A stretch of DNA of 64,000 nt, taken from Candidatus Lutibacillus vidarii (GTDB taxonomy: Bacteria > Actinomycetota > Actinomycetes > Actinomycetales > Dermatophilaceae). Each line of letters begins with the position of its first letter. Positions within the stretch are counted from its first letter, which is position 1. The notes beneath the pieces are model-generated. The model did not search any database. It was not told the origin of the DNA and saw only the letters and a list, made by a program, of their open reading frames with translations. The translations under genes were made by a program, and so were the position numbers. Where the stretch lies: positions 1 through 64,000 of the forward strand of contig JADKGA010000002.1 of the NCBI GenBank assembly GCA_016717165.1, in the 5' to 3' direction. Shown here piece by piece: positions 1 through 9,468 of this stretch.

Positions 1-539
1 GGCGTATGTCGACCAGGCCCGCCCGAGCACCGGATGCCGAGCGTGCAGCGATCGCCTGGCGAGGTGGGGATCAGGGCGATCTGAAGTACGCCGACCGCAA
101 CCATCGATCGCACGACAGCAGTACGTCTTCGACCTGGACCGGATACTGGCGCTCACCGAGACACCGGCCCGTACCTCAGTACGCGACGGCCAGGTCCGCT
201 CGATCTTCCGGTCCGTGGGTGGGGACCCCGATGCTCCGGTATGGCGCGCCGCCCATCGTCGTCGCGGACCCCTCAGGCGAGCGCTGGCGCTGCTGCTGCT
301 CGGCTGCAGGTCCGTGGTCTCTCAGAGGTGGGGGCGGCATACGAGAGCCGCATCGGCTCTGCGGGTACCTCTTCGGGGTGGCCTCGGCGTTCTCGGCGTT
401 CTACAGAGAGGCGTGCCCGGTGCTCAAGGCCGAGACCGACGACGTCAGGCGTCCCCGGATGGCGCTGGGCGCGCTGACCCTGCGGGTCCTCGTCGAGGAG
501 CCTGTCCTTACTCGGAGTCGAGTCTCTGTCCAGATGTAG
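1..539 (+). pseudogene. argS: arginyl-tRNA synthetase, C-terminal part, frameshifted and cut by the window edge
   Basis: This is the 3' part of an arginine-tRNA ligase, the cytosolic enzyme that charges tRNA-Arg. Pieces in different frames line up with the class I ArgS C-terminus: YVFDLDRILAL near 125-160, then a DTGPYLQYATAR-like stretch and RSIFRSVGGDPDA (170-235), then FSAFYREACPVLKAETDDVR (390-450), ending in a VQM-like C-terminus and TAG at 537-539. At least four indels are needed to join them. One is GAGCCTG where GAGCTG would restore frame. ArgS is normally essential, and the gene runs off the left edge, so these indels are more likely sequence errors than decay. A decayed second copy cannot be excluded from this window alone. 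Confidence 0.8.
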
Positions 540-546
540 GCCCTCC

Positions 547-605
547 CCTGTGGATAACCTGCAAAGACACACCTTTGAAGACGTTCTAAAGATTGTGTCT
601 TTAAA
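547..605. repeat. DnaA-box-flanked palindromic repeat, copy 1
   Basis: A TGTGGATAA (549-557), the reverse complement of the DnaA box TTATCCACA, is followed by an imperfect hairpin with arms at 563-576 and 588-602 (AAAGACACACCTTT against AAAG-ATTGTGTCTTT). It starts 8 bases after the argS stop codon and ends in an A-rich run, so it may end argS transcription. A near-perfect version of the same unit lies at 16508-16588, also just after a plus-strand stop codon, which marks this as a repeat family rather than a unique terminator. Confidence 0.7.
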
Positions 606-694
606 AATAAATGGGGACAGGAGGGGGCACAGCAGGCCCAAAGGGTAAGTCCGGAAGTCATGGGCATCAACAGTTCCGGCCAGGAGAAGAGACC

Positions 695-1005
695 ATGACC
701 ACCAACCCCAGCCCCACCCACAGAGCCCAGCCCGCAGCGCCCGGCCGAGCGCCCGCCACCGCGGCGCCAGCGGATCACCCAGGCCACCGCGGCCCTCGGC
801 GGGATCGCCGTCGCTGTGACAGCGCCGCCATCACCCTCGCAGCCCAGCACGTCCATGGACACCACCTCAGCAGCGTCCTCGACGACCTCCACCACGGGGA
901 CGACAACCGTCGACACGACGTCCAGGCTCCACCGGCTCCAGCAACGGTGCCGTCCAGGTCACCGCCAGCAGCGGCACGGCCCGAGCGCAGACCAGCGGGT
1001 CATGA
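695..1005 (+). pseudogene. small Ser/Thr-rich exported or membrane-anchored protein, frameshifted
   Basis: An ATG at 695 follows an AGGAGAAGAG ribosome site. Joined across frames, the product has a basic N-terminus, one hydrophobic segment (ALGGIAVAVTAAAITLAAQH type) and a Ser/Thr-rich tail ending near TSGS at 1003-1005. Restoring AGCT from AGGCT at about 924 rejoins the tail. Proteins like this sit directly upstream of apbE in other actinobacteria. The TGATG overlap with the next start (1005) suggests translational coupling. No function is assigned; it may be an extracytoplasmic flavin or redox partner, inferred only from position. Confidence 0.5.
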
Positions 1006-1959
1006 TGTCCGCGCATCAGGAGTGGAGCCGGTGTTCAAGCGACCATGCGCCTGGTCACCCCCCCAGGCCGCGGACCTGTCCGCCGCCGCGAGATCGTCGA
1101 CGCGGTCCTCGACGGCAATCGAGGCTCGCGCCAGCCGGTTTCCGCCCCGGACGGCGAGATCCTCCAGATCCAGCACCAGCGCCCCGGTCGGTCAGCCAGA
1201 CGCTCACCAAGTACACTCGCGCCGCTCTCGACGCCGCCCGGGTGACCGGCAGGGCGGTCGACCACCGTCGGCTCCATGCTCGCGTCGACCTCGGCTACGA
1301 CCGCGATATCGACGCGCGGTCCGCCAGGGGCCAGGCCCGGGTCGAGATCGCCATGACGGCGACGACCTGGCGCGACATACCGCTCGACGAAGCAACCGGA
1401 CCGTCACCCTTCCCGGGGGTGGTCCTCGACCTCGGCGCGACCGCCAAGGCGTGGGCCGCCGACCGTTGCGCCCAGGCAGTCGCCATGGAACTCGGGATCG
1501 CGGTCCTGGTCAGCCTCGGCGGCGATGTCGCCACCGTCGGCCCGACCCCAGCCCGCTGGCCGGCCCCACCGCCGCGCCGCTGGGCTGGGACGTCCTGGTC
1601 CGCGACCGGGACGGACCCGGCGCCATGAATTGCACCTACCCGATGGGCTCGCCGTCGCCACCTCAGAGCACTGAGCAGCGCACCTGGCGTGGGTCCGGGC
1701 ATGCCAGGCTGCTTCACATCATCGACCCCTCACGGGTATGCCGGCCCAGCGCTACTGGCGCGCAGCGTCACCGTCGTGGCCGCAGGACTGCGTCTGCGAA
1801 CATCCTGAATTGCCGCGGCCCTGGTCCGCGGCGGGGACGCAGTCCGGGTGCTGCGCCGGCCCAGGCCTGCCGGCCCGACTGGTGACGATGGCCGGCCAGA
1901 GTGCGGCTGCTTGGTGGCCCTGGCCGGCGGCGGCGAAGGCCCAGGCGGTGCGGGCATGA
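1005..1959 (+). pseudogene. apbE: FAD:protein FMN transferase (ApbE family), frameshifted
   Basis: ApbE enzymes attach FMN to threonine residues of extracytoplasmic flavoproteins. The family core is readable: REIVDAVLDG and IEARASRF near the start, then DLGATAKAWAADRCAQAV and LVSLGGDVATVG (about 1428-1540), and a C-terminal HIIDPS-TGMPAQRYWRA pattern (1713-1765). At least five indels break the frame; changing AGGCT to AGCT at about 1708 restores one. The last codons overlap the ATG of the next gene (GCATGA at 1955-1959). Together with its neighbours it forms a small exported protein / ApbE / haem-like membrane protein unit, probably for electron transfer across the membrane. The indels look like sequence errors because the conserved motifs are unchanged. 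Confidence 0.78.
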
Positions 1960-2500
1960 ACGAGGCCCTCTGGCTGCTCGGACGTGGCCTCGGCGTCTCC
2001 TCCCTCGTCCTGCTGACGATCTCGATGGTCGCCAGCATCATCACGTGGCAACGATCGGCCCGCTGCAGACCCCGCGGTTCGCGGTGGCGAGATCCACCGC
2101 CGCGCGCCACCGCTGGTCGCCTCAGGCTGCTCGTCCCCCACATCCTCAGCCTGGTCCTCGACCAGGAGGCTCCAAGCGGTAGGTCGACACCGTCGTGCCC
2201 TTCCTCAACGCCCGCAACCCGCTGTGGTGGGGCCTGGGGACCTTCAGCCTCGACATCCTTCTCGTCGTCGTCGTGACCAGCTGGTCAGAAGCCCGGATCA
2301 GCCACCAGGTCTGGCGCGGCATCCACTGGATTCAGGCTATCTCGCCTGGCCGGTCGCGGTGCTCCACGCCTTCGGCGGCGGCGCCGAAACACTGACGACG
2401 GTGTGGTTCCGCCTCATCGCCTTCCCGTGCATCGCCGCGGTGGGGCAGCGGTCGGCATCCGCCTCAGCGCCGCCCCGCGACGGCCATCGGCGATCCGGGC
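1956..2500 (+). pseudogene. ferric-reductase-like / YedZ-type membrane protein, frameshifted
   Basis: Starting at ATG 1956, the pieces read MNEALWLLGRGLGVSSLVLL, then VPHILSLVLD, then PFLNARNPLWWGLGTFSLD, then a long TM segment, VWRGIHWI and LAWPVAVLHAFGGG. His residues placed in membrane helices (VPHIL, GIHWI, AVLHAF) match the haem-binding ferric-reductase-like transmembrane domain. About four indels interrupt it, including GGATTCAGGCTAT where an AGCT-containing form would keep frame. The 3' end is uncertain, somewhere around 2480-2520. Overlap with apbE points to one operon and a likely role as the membrane electron carrier that feeds the ApbE-flavinylated partner. Confidence 0.68.
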
Positions 2501-2963
2501 GACCCGCAGCCCGGCCTAAGGCTCCAGCGCCACCAGTCCTCGCCGACCGGGATCAGGGCGGTGTCCTCGGCCTTGGTGCCTCGAGGTCGGCACTGCGAGG
2601 CCGCAACGTCTCCCCGCCGGTATGTCGCTGCGTCCTCGGACGCTGCGACCCAGGGGCTCGGCTGCGGGGAGTCGGTCGCAACGCGCGCCCCTGGGCGAGT
2701 CAGCCAGGGCGGTCCAGGTCGGCGGGCAGGAACGCCATACGTGCGGGGCGACAGGCCACTGCTCGGCGACAGGCGACGGAAGGGTTCCTGAAACCGCGGC
2801 GTCCAGCCCTGGAACTGCGGGCGAAAGCGGGCCGCCCGAGTCGCCGCCGCGGCCACCGCTGCAGCCGCCAGTCGCGTCACACCACTCCCGCGGCCACCAC
2901 CGCCAGGCCTCCGCCCGTCATCCCGCCGCGCCCCCCGGTGTCGGGGCCTAAAATGGCTCGTCA
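2500..2963. other. stretch with no recognised gene
   Basis: Both strands are open for long distances because of high GC, but no family was recognised. On the minus strand a short Ala-rich hydrophobic start (MTGGGLAVVAAGVV-like, near 2925) could begin a broken membrane protein reading down to about 2464. Indels are as frequent here as on either side, so a real gene may be hidden. Confidence 0.4.
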
Positions 2964-3699
2964 TCAGCGCACCCAGGCATGGTCGTTGACCTTGAAGACC
3001 TCGGAGACCAGCTCGCGGTAAGGTCAGGTGTTCGAGCGCGAGGACGGCGTTGATCGTCCACAGCGCCTGGTCTGGCCAGCCGACTCCAGGACAAGAACAT
3101 CCGTAGCCGAGCGCAACCAGGCCAGGATGCTCCGCCGGTAGATGAGGTCGGTGACGGCCAGCGACATCATCAGCACATCGCGGTCCCAGAACCCGTGGAT
3201 GAGCATGATCCTTGTTCGTCACGACGAGGCGGTCCCGGAAGACCCACTCCATGCCAGTGCCACAGCGCGGACCACGAAGCCAGGACCATCACCCAGAAGA
3301 GGGGACATCCGCGAGATGGGCCTTGGCCGCCGCAGCGGAAGATAGAGCGAACAGCCAGCCCCGGCGAGCAGCGCGACGACCGCGGTGGTGACGGGCTCCC
3401 ACCAGCGCCATCAGGTGCTTGGCGAAGACCAGGCGCTCGCCGTCGGACAGCGTAACGCTCCAGGCTCAGGGTCGGCGCGGTGTCGGGAGCCGGCGGTCGG
3501 CGATCGTGGTAGCGCCAGGCGCCACGGACTAGGCTCCCCCGGGAGAGTGTCGAAGACTCCGACGATCCGCGGAAGAGCATCCCCGATGATCTGGAAGAGG
3601 TCCGCACGATGCCGGCAGCCGCCTCCGGGTGACTTGACGACAGCATAGACGAAGTGGGTCCAGCAAAGACCAGCGGAAGACACTCCAGAACTTCTTCAC
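2964..3699 (-). pseudogene. PH-domain membrane protein (bPH_2 / YdbS-like), frameshifted
   Basis: Reading down from about 3500, the joined frames give SGERLVFAKHLMALV, a TM segment, VMVLASWSALWHWHGV, then FRDRLVVTNK-IMLIHGFWDRD, MSLAVTDLIYRRSIL, LVLESAGQ and a VNDHAWVR C-terminus with TGA at 2964-2966. The order of membrane anchor, TNKR-like strand, DL-Y-RS strand and LESAG strand fits bacterial PH domains of actinobacterial membrane proteins. The GTG at 3697-3699 has a strong upstream GGAGGAGG and is the likely start, but the first 60 codons are too broken to recognise. At least four indels occur. Function is unknown; such proteins are thought to be membrane-surface scaffolds. Confidence 0.55.
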
Positions 3700-3822
3700 G
3701 GTCCTCCTCCTTGATTGCTCTGTCCAGGGTGCGCACGGTCAGGCGACACTGATGGCCTTCAGTGTGACAGAAGGTGCCAATGTGACTGTTGAGACAGCAT
3801 GAGGGTATGCCGGGAGAGCAGT

Positions 3823-3942
3823 GTCAGGACCTGCAGTGTCAGGACCTGCAGGTCAGGACCTGCAGAGGTCAGGACACTGAGGTCAGGACCTGCTGGGGTC
3901 AGGACCTGTGGCGTCAGGACCTGCAGGGTCGGGACCTGGAGC
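3823..3942. repeat. tandem repeat, eight copies of a 15-bp unit (GTCAGGACCTGCAG)
   Basis: Copies begin at about 3823, 3838, 3852, 3868, 3882, 3898, 3913 and 3928, spaced 14-16 bp, with a few substitutions. Read on the minus strand in the permease frame, the unit gives a five-residue period (AGPDP, TGPDP). It is therefore most simply a Pro-rich C-terminal tail of the adjacent gene rather than a set of binding sites. Spacing wobble probably reflects indels in this part of the sequence. Confidence 0.7.
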
Positions 3943-4770
3943 AGTCGGGTCCCGCCGGTACCCGATGACGGTCAGCACCGTGAACACCGCGCAAGCCCCG
4001 GCAACCCAGGCCACGTGGATGCCCGGGCCCGACCAGCCCCCGGGAAAACGGTGATATCGGTTTCCGGGCGACCTGTCCCCGGGGTGAGGAAGCCGTAGTG
4101 GTAGGTCGGCAAGTAAGGCGCGATGGTCCCGGAACAGGCTCGGGCGAGCGCGAGGCAACTGGAAGAAGCCCGAGCAGGGTGAACTATATGGCGGACAGAA
4201 GATGAGGTTCCACGGCGGCGGCGGCCAGGAGGTGAACCAGTACGCGATGGCGAAGCCAGCGAAGGTGCAGAAGGCGCACCGTCCCGACCATCAACGCGAG
4301 CAGCCGGAGCAGGGTCGGCCACGGGGTGACCAGGTGCGCCGCGAAGACCCGACGAGGACTGGCCAAACCAGATGAGCACGGTGAACGCCAGCGCCGAGAC
4401 CACCTTCGCGCCAGTAGGCCCACCTCGGGCATCGGCGTGGCCCGCCTACCAGCGCAGCCACCCCTGGCCGCGCTCCGGGCGAAAGCGTCCCCCGAAATTG
4501 AAGATCGCCTGGCTGCGGATCCCATACGCCCCGAACAGGGGGAAACGGCAGCATGGGGCGACGTCGGTCCCGCCAGGCGGCCGCTCGCCTGCGGTGGGCA
4601 GCCGAGACATCAAGTGAGGATGACCGGGACCCCGACGACGCCGATGGCGTACTCAGGTGCGCGGACCCAGGCCGGAGGAACTCCGCCTTGACCTGCGCGG
4701 CAAGCACGCCGAGACGTCCGGGCATCAACCGCGCCGTCAGGCGCTCGTGCACGGGCCGCCGATCAGTCAT
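3883..4770 (-). pseudogene. ABC-2 type transporter permease, frameshifted
   Basis: The membrane subunit of a two-component ABC exporter. Joined frames give RLGVLAAQVKAEFLRPGS near the N-terminus, a VVSALAFTVLIW helix, AAHLVTPWPTLLRLLALMV, a Phe/Pro-rich helix, IAPYLPTYHYGFLT, and a last helix GIHVAWVAGACAVFTVLTV, followed by a short basic and Pro-rich tail. This helix order and the PLP-Y-G-L element are typical of DrrB/NatB-like ABC-2 permeases. ATG 4768-4770 is the first start after the ATPase gene. Six or more indels break the frame. It lies directly downstream of the ATPase on the same strand, so the two form an exporter, possibly for a drug or peptide. Confidence 0.65.
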
Positions 4771-4827
4771 CCCGGGACGCTGGACGTGGCGGCGGGAACC
4801 GGCCGGAGTGGCGGACGGGTATGGCGT

Positions 4828-5782
4828 TCATCGGACGCTCTCCATGGGTACCCGGGACGCGAGGGTGGGTAGAGTCGGCTGCGACAAAGGTGGGAAGGCG
4901 GTCTCGAGGTCAGCCTCGGCGACGCGCAGGCCTACAGCATACCCCTGCTGGAAGGGTGACGGAGCAGGCTCTTCGGGAGCAGCTGCTCCATGACCCGTAA
5001 TACCGGTCAGGCCGCCCGTCCCGGACCGCTCCGGTACCGAGCACCGAGAGCGCACCCGGGAGGGCCCCGACCGTCGCGAGGAGGCGTCGGTGCTAAGGTC
5101 GACCGTGGCACCCGCGACGAGGGACTTGATGTGCGCGGGGTGCCGTCGACGAGGACCCGGCCCGCGGGAGATAACTTGATGACCGCGCTCGGCCAAGGCG
5201 TCCGCCTCGGCGAGGTTGGCGAGGTCGAAGAGAGGACCGTCTTGCCCAGGTCCGCGAGCCCGCGGACCTGCTCCCCCAGAAAGGTATGCCAGTGCCTCGA
5301 CGTCGGGGCCGCGGTCCGGTTCGTCGAGGAAGAGCAGGTCGGGGTCGCCGCAGATGGCCAGCGCGAAGGAGAGCCGCTGGCGCTGGCCGCCGGAGGTCCG
5401 GCTGACCCGGCTGGAGCGCTTCTCGGTCAGGGTCGGCCCGGGCGAGGAGACCTCGTCGACCGGCAGAGCCACCGGGTAGTAGTTGGCGCACGAGGTCGAT
5501 CGTCTCGGTGACAGTCAGGCCCTCAGGGACGTCGCTGTCCTGGAGCACATCGCGCCGGTCCGCGCCAGGTCGCTGCCGCGCCGGGTCGGCCGAACAGGCA
5601 GCTCACCGAGCCAGCCGTGGGGTGGCCTCCCGAGAAACAGGCTCGATGGTGGTCGTCTTGCCGGCGCCATTCGGGCCAAGGATAGCGACCCGCTCCCCGC
5701 GGCGAATCGTCAGGTCGGTGGTCGACCGCGACGAGTCGCCATGGCGCTTGGTGAGGCCGCGGGCCTCGATGATCGTCGTCAT
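4828..5782 (-). pseudogene. ABC transporter ATP-binding protein, frameshifted
   Basis: Cytosolic ATPase for the downstream permease. From ATG 5780-5782 the product reads MTTIIEARGLTKRHGD, then the Walker A GPNGAGKTT, then after a shift SGGHPTAGSVSCLFGRP. Further down it has the signature SGGQRQRLSFALAI, Walker B LLFLDEP, and a C-terminal GLRVAEADLE element seen in DrrA/NatA-type proteins. Changing GAGCCTG to GAGCTG at about 5640 and removing one T restores a normal TTIELFSG. At least five indels are present. The divergent two-component system starts about 110 bp away and is the likely regulator, as in many bacitracin- or daunorubicin-type export modules. Confidence 0.82.
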
Positions 5783-5895
5783 ACCCGTCGACGGTAGGCT
5801 CTCGTCCAGCTGGCCCCGCTGGTGCCTGTGGTCCACGACCGCCGCAATGACTTGTGGCATGGGTCGTCATCCATGGTCCGCCCTACGCTGGGCGC

Positions 5896-7033
5896 GTGAG
5901 GAGCACCTTCGACCGGGTCAGGCTGGCCAGCGCGGGCCTCGCCTGGCTCGCGGTCGGGCTCACGACGCTGACCGCGACCGCTGGCGTCAGAACTGGCCCG
6001 CTGTGGTTGTGGTGAGTCTGCTATCTCGCCTTCGGCATCACGTATGTCGCTACAGATGTGCTGACCGACGGAACTCGCCATGGGTCGTCCCGATCATCTG
6101 GCTGCAGATCCTCCTCGGCCTCGGGTCGGTCGTGCTCGAGCCTTCCTCGGGATCGGCGGCGTGCTGCTCGTGCTCACCGCCGTGACGATCTCTGCAGCAT
6201 TCCCATCCCGGCGGGCGCTGGCACTGATCGTCGCTCAGTCGGTGGTGGCGGCGATCGGCGGATGGCTTGTCGAGGGCGGAGGGGCGGTCATGCCCTATGT
6301 CGTCCTTGCCCTGGCCTCTCGGCACTCGAACTGCTCTTCGCCTTCCTCATGGTGGTGTCGATGCGCGAGGCCGAGGCGGCCCCGCGCCGAGATCGCCTCC
6401 GCCCACGCCGAGCTCAGGCTGCTCAGGAGCGGCTGGCCGAGTCAAGCCGGACTGCCGAGCGGTTACGGATCGCCCGCGACCTCCATGACGCCATCGGACA
6501 TCAGGCTCACCGCCCTGGCGGTCAACCTCGACGTTGCGGCCCGCACCGTGTCCGGACCGGGCGCGGACCAGGTGCAGCTCTCCGGCAGGCGGCCAGGACC
6601 TGCTCGGAGACGTCCGCGATGTCGTCGGCCAGGCCTGCGCGAGTTCCCGGAGGACCTGAAGCGGACGCTCATCGCGCTGGCTCGGTCGGTCGCCCGGCCG
6701 GTGGTCGCGTTGGATATCGACGACCCCCTGGTCGTCACCGACCCGCGCCGGCGTGAGGCGCTGGTGCGGTGCGTCAGGAGGTGGTGACCAATGCCGCGCG
6801 TCACTCAGCGGCCCAGCACCCCATGATCAGCGTCGAGGAGGCTCGACGGGGGTCGTTACGGTCACGGCTCGGGATGACGGGCAGGGTAGCCTCGCGGTGA
6901 GCCCCGGGCATGGGCTGCGGGATGGCGGAGCGGTTCGCGGTCCCTGGGCGGTCAGGTCACCTGGTTCTCCCGACCGGGCGCGGGGTTCACCCTCGAGGCG
7001 TCGATGCCGTTGACCTCGGACGTGTCCTCATGA
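5896..7033 (+). pseudogene. sensor histidine kinase (HisKA_3 family), frameshifted
   Basis: Membrane sensor kinase of a NarL-type two-component system. GTG 5896 opens RSTFDRVRLASAGLAWLAVG, the first of several predicted helices. The dimerisation and phospho-acceptor region RLRIARDLHDAIGHQ is readable near 6460-6500, with the His in RDLHD. Weak HATPase pieces (EVVTNAARHS, then a GLRGMAERF-like G box) follow. The end overlaps the next start (TCATGA at 7028-7033). Roughly eight indels break the frame. It is divergent from the ABC exporter genes and probably controls them. Confidence 0.8.
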
Positions 7034-7690
7034 CCCCGGCGCGCGTGGTGGTCGTCGATGACCAGACCCTGGTCCGGATGGGGATCACCAGTCTGCTGGG
7101 CCTGTCCACGGACATCGAGGTCGTCGGGGAGGCGGCCGATGGCGTCGAGGCGCTCGCGGCCATCGACCGGCTCAGGCCCGATGTCGTCCTCCTCGACCTG
7201 CGGATGCCGGTGCTCGACGGCCTCGGTGTGCTCCGCGAGCCTCGACCGCCGGGGACGGCATACGCCGGTTCTCGTCTTGACGACCTTCGCCGACGACGAC
7301 GCGGTCCTCGAGGCGCTGCGAGCCGGGGCCCAGGGGTACCTGCTCAAGGACGTCTCGCTGGAGCGACTCGTCGAGGCGATCCGGCTGCTCGCCTCCGGGG
7401 GGAGCCTGGTGCAGCCCGCCGTCACCGACGCGATGGCCCCGGCGGTATGCCGCGACGCCAGGCGCTGTGCCCCTCGAGGTGGACCATGCGCCGGACTCGC
7501 TGGAGCCCCGCGACTGGAGATCCTGCGGCTGCTGGCGGGCGGCTACTCGAACAAAGAGATCGCCGCGGCCATCCACCTGTCGACGGGCACGGTGAAGAAC
7601 AATGTCTCCGCCATCCTCCTCAAGCTCGGCGTCCGGGACCGCACCCGGGCCGTGCTCAGAGCCCTCGAGCTCGGGCTGATCACCCGCTGA
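7030..7690 (+). pseudogene. NarL/FixJ-family response regulator, frameshifted
   Basis: DNA-binding partner of the preceding kinase. From ATG 7030 the receiver domain is clear: VVVVDDQTLVRMG with the acidic pair, then VVLLDLRMPVLDG with the phospho-acceptor Asp, LVLTTF with the conserved Thr, and YLLKD with the conserved Lys. The C-terminal LuxR-type helix-turn-helix reads LEILRLLAGGYSNKEIAAAI and STGTVKNNVSAILLKLGV. One extra C at about 7240 (GAGCCTC for GAGCTC) and a pair of compensating indels near 7455-7515 shift the frame. Without them the protein would be about 220 residues, normal for the family. Confidence 0.88.
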
Positions 7691-7760
7691 GGCGACGCCG
7701 ACCGCCTCGTCTGCGGAGGCGACCAGGAAACTGTCGACCCCGTGCAGGGAGGGGTCGCGC

Positions 7761-8404
7761 CTAGTGGACCACTCCGTAGAGCCGGTCGCCGGCGTCACCC
7801 AAGCCGGGGACGATGTACCCACGGTCGTTGAGGTGGTCGTCGATCGCTCCGGTGACCAGCGAGATCGGCGCGCCGACGTCGGCGAGGCTCCTCCTCAGGG
7901 TGCTTGATGCCCTCGGGGGCGGCGAGCAGGCAGATGGCAGTGACGTCATCCGCGCCGCGGTCGACGAGATAGCGAATCGCCATCGCGAGCGTTCCACCGG
8001 TGGCGAGCATGGGGTCCAGGACGTAGCACTGCCGCCCGGACAGGTCCTCGGGCAGCCTGTTGGCGTAGGTCGTCGCCTCGAGAGTCTCCTCGTTGCGGAT
8101 CATCCCCAGAAAGCCGACCTCGGCACTCGGCAGCAGCCGGACCATGCCCTCGAGCATGCCCAGACCGGCGCGCAGGATCGGCACGACCAATGGCTTGGGG
8201 TTGGCGAGCTTGATGCCGGTGGTCGGCCCGACAGGCGTGGTGATGTGGATCGGCTCGACTCGAACATCCCGGGTGGCCTCATACGCCAGAAGGGTGACCA
8301 GGCTCCTCGGCGAGCCTGCGGAAGGTGGGGCTGTCCGTGCGCTCGTCGCGCAGGTAGGTCAGCTTGTGGGCGATGAGCTGGTGGTCGGCGACGTGGACGC
8401 GCAT
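7761..8404 (-). pseudogene. upp: uracil phosphoribosyltransferase, two frameshifts
   Basis: Converts uracil and PRPP to UMP in pyrimidine salvage. From ATG 8402-8404 the product reads MRVHVADHQLIAHKLTYLRD and RTDSPTFRRLAEE, then after a shift VVPILRAGLGMLEGM, GFLGMIRNEETLEATTYA, the PRPP loop YVLDPMLATGGTLA, TAICLLAAPEGI, and in a third frame GYIVPGLGDAGDRLYG with the uracil-binding motif. Both shifts sit where AGCT has become AGGCT on the plus strand (about 7885 and 8302). Removing one G at each restores a gene of normal length (about 210 residues). The conserved motifs argue for a working gene with sequence errors. Confidence 0.93.
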
Positions 8405-8420
8405 GGGCCAAACTTAGCGT

Positions 8421-8900
8421 GTGTACGCCCCCGGGGAACCCCCTGCTTCCAGCCCGTGGCTGGGGCCGATGGAGCGCGCGCTCGAGCTGGCCGAGGGGGC
8501 GGGTCGCCTGGGCGAGGTCCCGGTGGGGGCCGTGGTCCTCGATGCATCCTTGGCCGTCGTCGGCGAGGGTTCCAATGCTCGGGTGGGCCGGTCGGATCCT
8601 ACGGCTCACGCCGAGATCGAGGCGCTGCGGGCTGCCGGCGCGAGGCTGGGGTCGTCCCGGCTGGCCGGCTGCGCTCTGGTGGTGACTCTGGAGCCGTGCG
8701 CGATGTGCGCCGGCGCCGCCGTCGCGGCGCGCCTCGACCGGGTCGTCTTCGGGGCGTGGGACGCGAAGGCCGGCGCGTGCGGCTCGGTCTGGGACCTCAC
8801 CCGCGACCGGATGTCGCTGCACGTCGTCGAGGTCGTCCCCGGGGTGTATGCCGACCGCGCCGCCGACCAGTTGCGCGACTTCTTCGCTGCCCGCCGGTAG
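8421..8900 (+). CDS. tadA: tRNA-specific adenosine deaminase / CDA-fold nucleoside deaminase
   Basis: Zinc-dependent deaminase that makes inosine at position 34 of tRNA-Arg(ACG). The catalytic motif TAHAEIEAL supplies the zinc His and the proton-shuttling Glu, and PCAMCAG supplies the two zinc Cys residues. Length (up to 159 residues) suits TadA. The GTG at 8421 gives the longest product, but ATG 8469 (MERALELAEGAG) matches the usual TadA N-terminus better. The upstream gene upp is divergent with starts only 16 bp apart under the GTG model, which also favours the later start. This is the first gene from the left edge with no frameshift. Confidence 0.92.
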   Translation: MYAPGEPPASSPWLGPMERALELAEGAGRLGEVPVGAVVLDASLAVVGEGSNARVGRSDPTAHAEIEALRAAGARLGSSRLAGCALVVTLEPCAMCAGAAVAARLDRVVFGAWDAKAGACGSVWDLTRDRMSLHVVEVVPGVYADRAADQLRDFFAARR

Positions 8901-8950
8901 CCCTCCAGGTGTGCCCCGACCGAGCCCCAATCCACGGGGTGCACCTGAGT

Positions 8951-9273
8951 CCCTATGCCGTGCGCCGCATCTCGACGCAACATCTCGCTGCGCCGCATGC
9001 GGACGCAACATCTCGCTGCGCCGCATCTCGAAGCAGAGGGCTGTTGCGTCCGATGCTGGGGCAGGGGTGCGGTGCGTCGAGATGTGGAGCAGTGGGTTGT
9101 TGCGTCCGATGCTGGGGCAGGGGGTTGCGGTGCGTCGAGATGTGGAGCAGTGGGTTGTTGCGTCCGATGCTGGGGCAGGGGTGCGGTGCGTCGAGATGTG
9201 GAGCAGTGGGTTGTTGCGTCCGTTGCTGGGGCAGGGGGTTGCGGTGCGTCGAGATGTGGAGCACGGCATAGGG
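8951..9273. repeat. structured intergenic repeat with 29-bp inverted ends and four tandem 56/58-bp units
   Basis: The left arm (8951-8979, CCCTATGCCGTGC...) and right arm (9245-9273) are inverted copies differing at only two positions. Inside, units beginning GTTGCGTCCG start at 9043, 9099, 9157 and 9213, a 56/58/56 spacing. Each unit splits into two roughly 28-bp halves that share a GGAGCAGTGG / GGGGCAGGGG pattern. The inner left part repeats CGCATCTCGACGCAACATC. No gene is seen in 8901-9468 apart from this. The same end sequence bounds a second element at 42330-42558. Confidence 0.8.
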
Positions 9274-9468
9274 CGCCGAGAGGACCCTGCCGACTGCCGA
9301 CTGCCGACTGCTGCCTGCCGACGCGCGGGGCGCGGGGCGCGGGCCAAGGGCGTGGGCGCGGGGCGCCGTGCTCCAGCTGCGTTCCCGTGGACCTGCACTG
9401 ACGGGGCCTCGCTGCTGCCTCGACCAGGGATTTCGCCCCACGTCAGCGCCTCTAGTACCCTCGGCGGC

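Noticed and set aside
1..7690. A genomic island undergoing pseudogenisation
   Set aside because: Indels occur in housekeeping genes as well, motifs lack matching substitutions, insertions cluster at AGCT and the damage stops abruptly at about 8.3 kb. Sequence error explains this better.
9043..9265. Regularly spaced repeats resembling a CRISPR array
   Set aside because: Units are contiguous with no unique spacers, alternate between 56 and 58 bp, and lie inside inverted ends; no cas genes are present.
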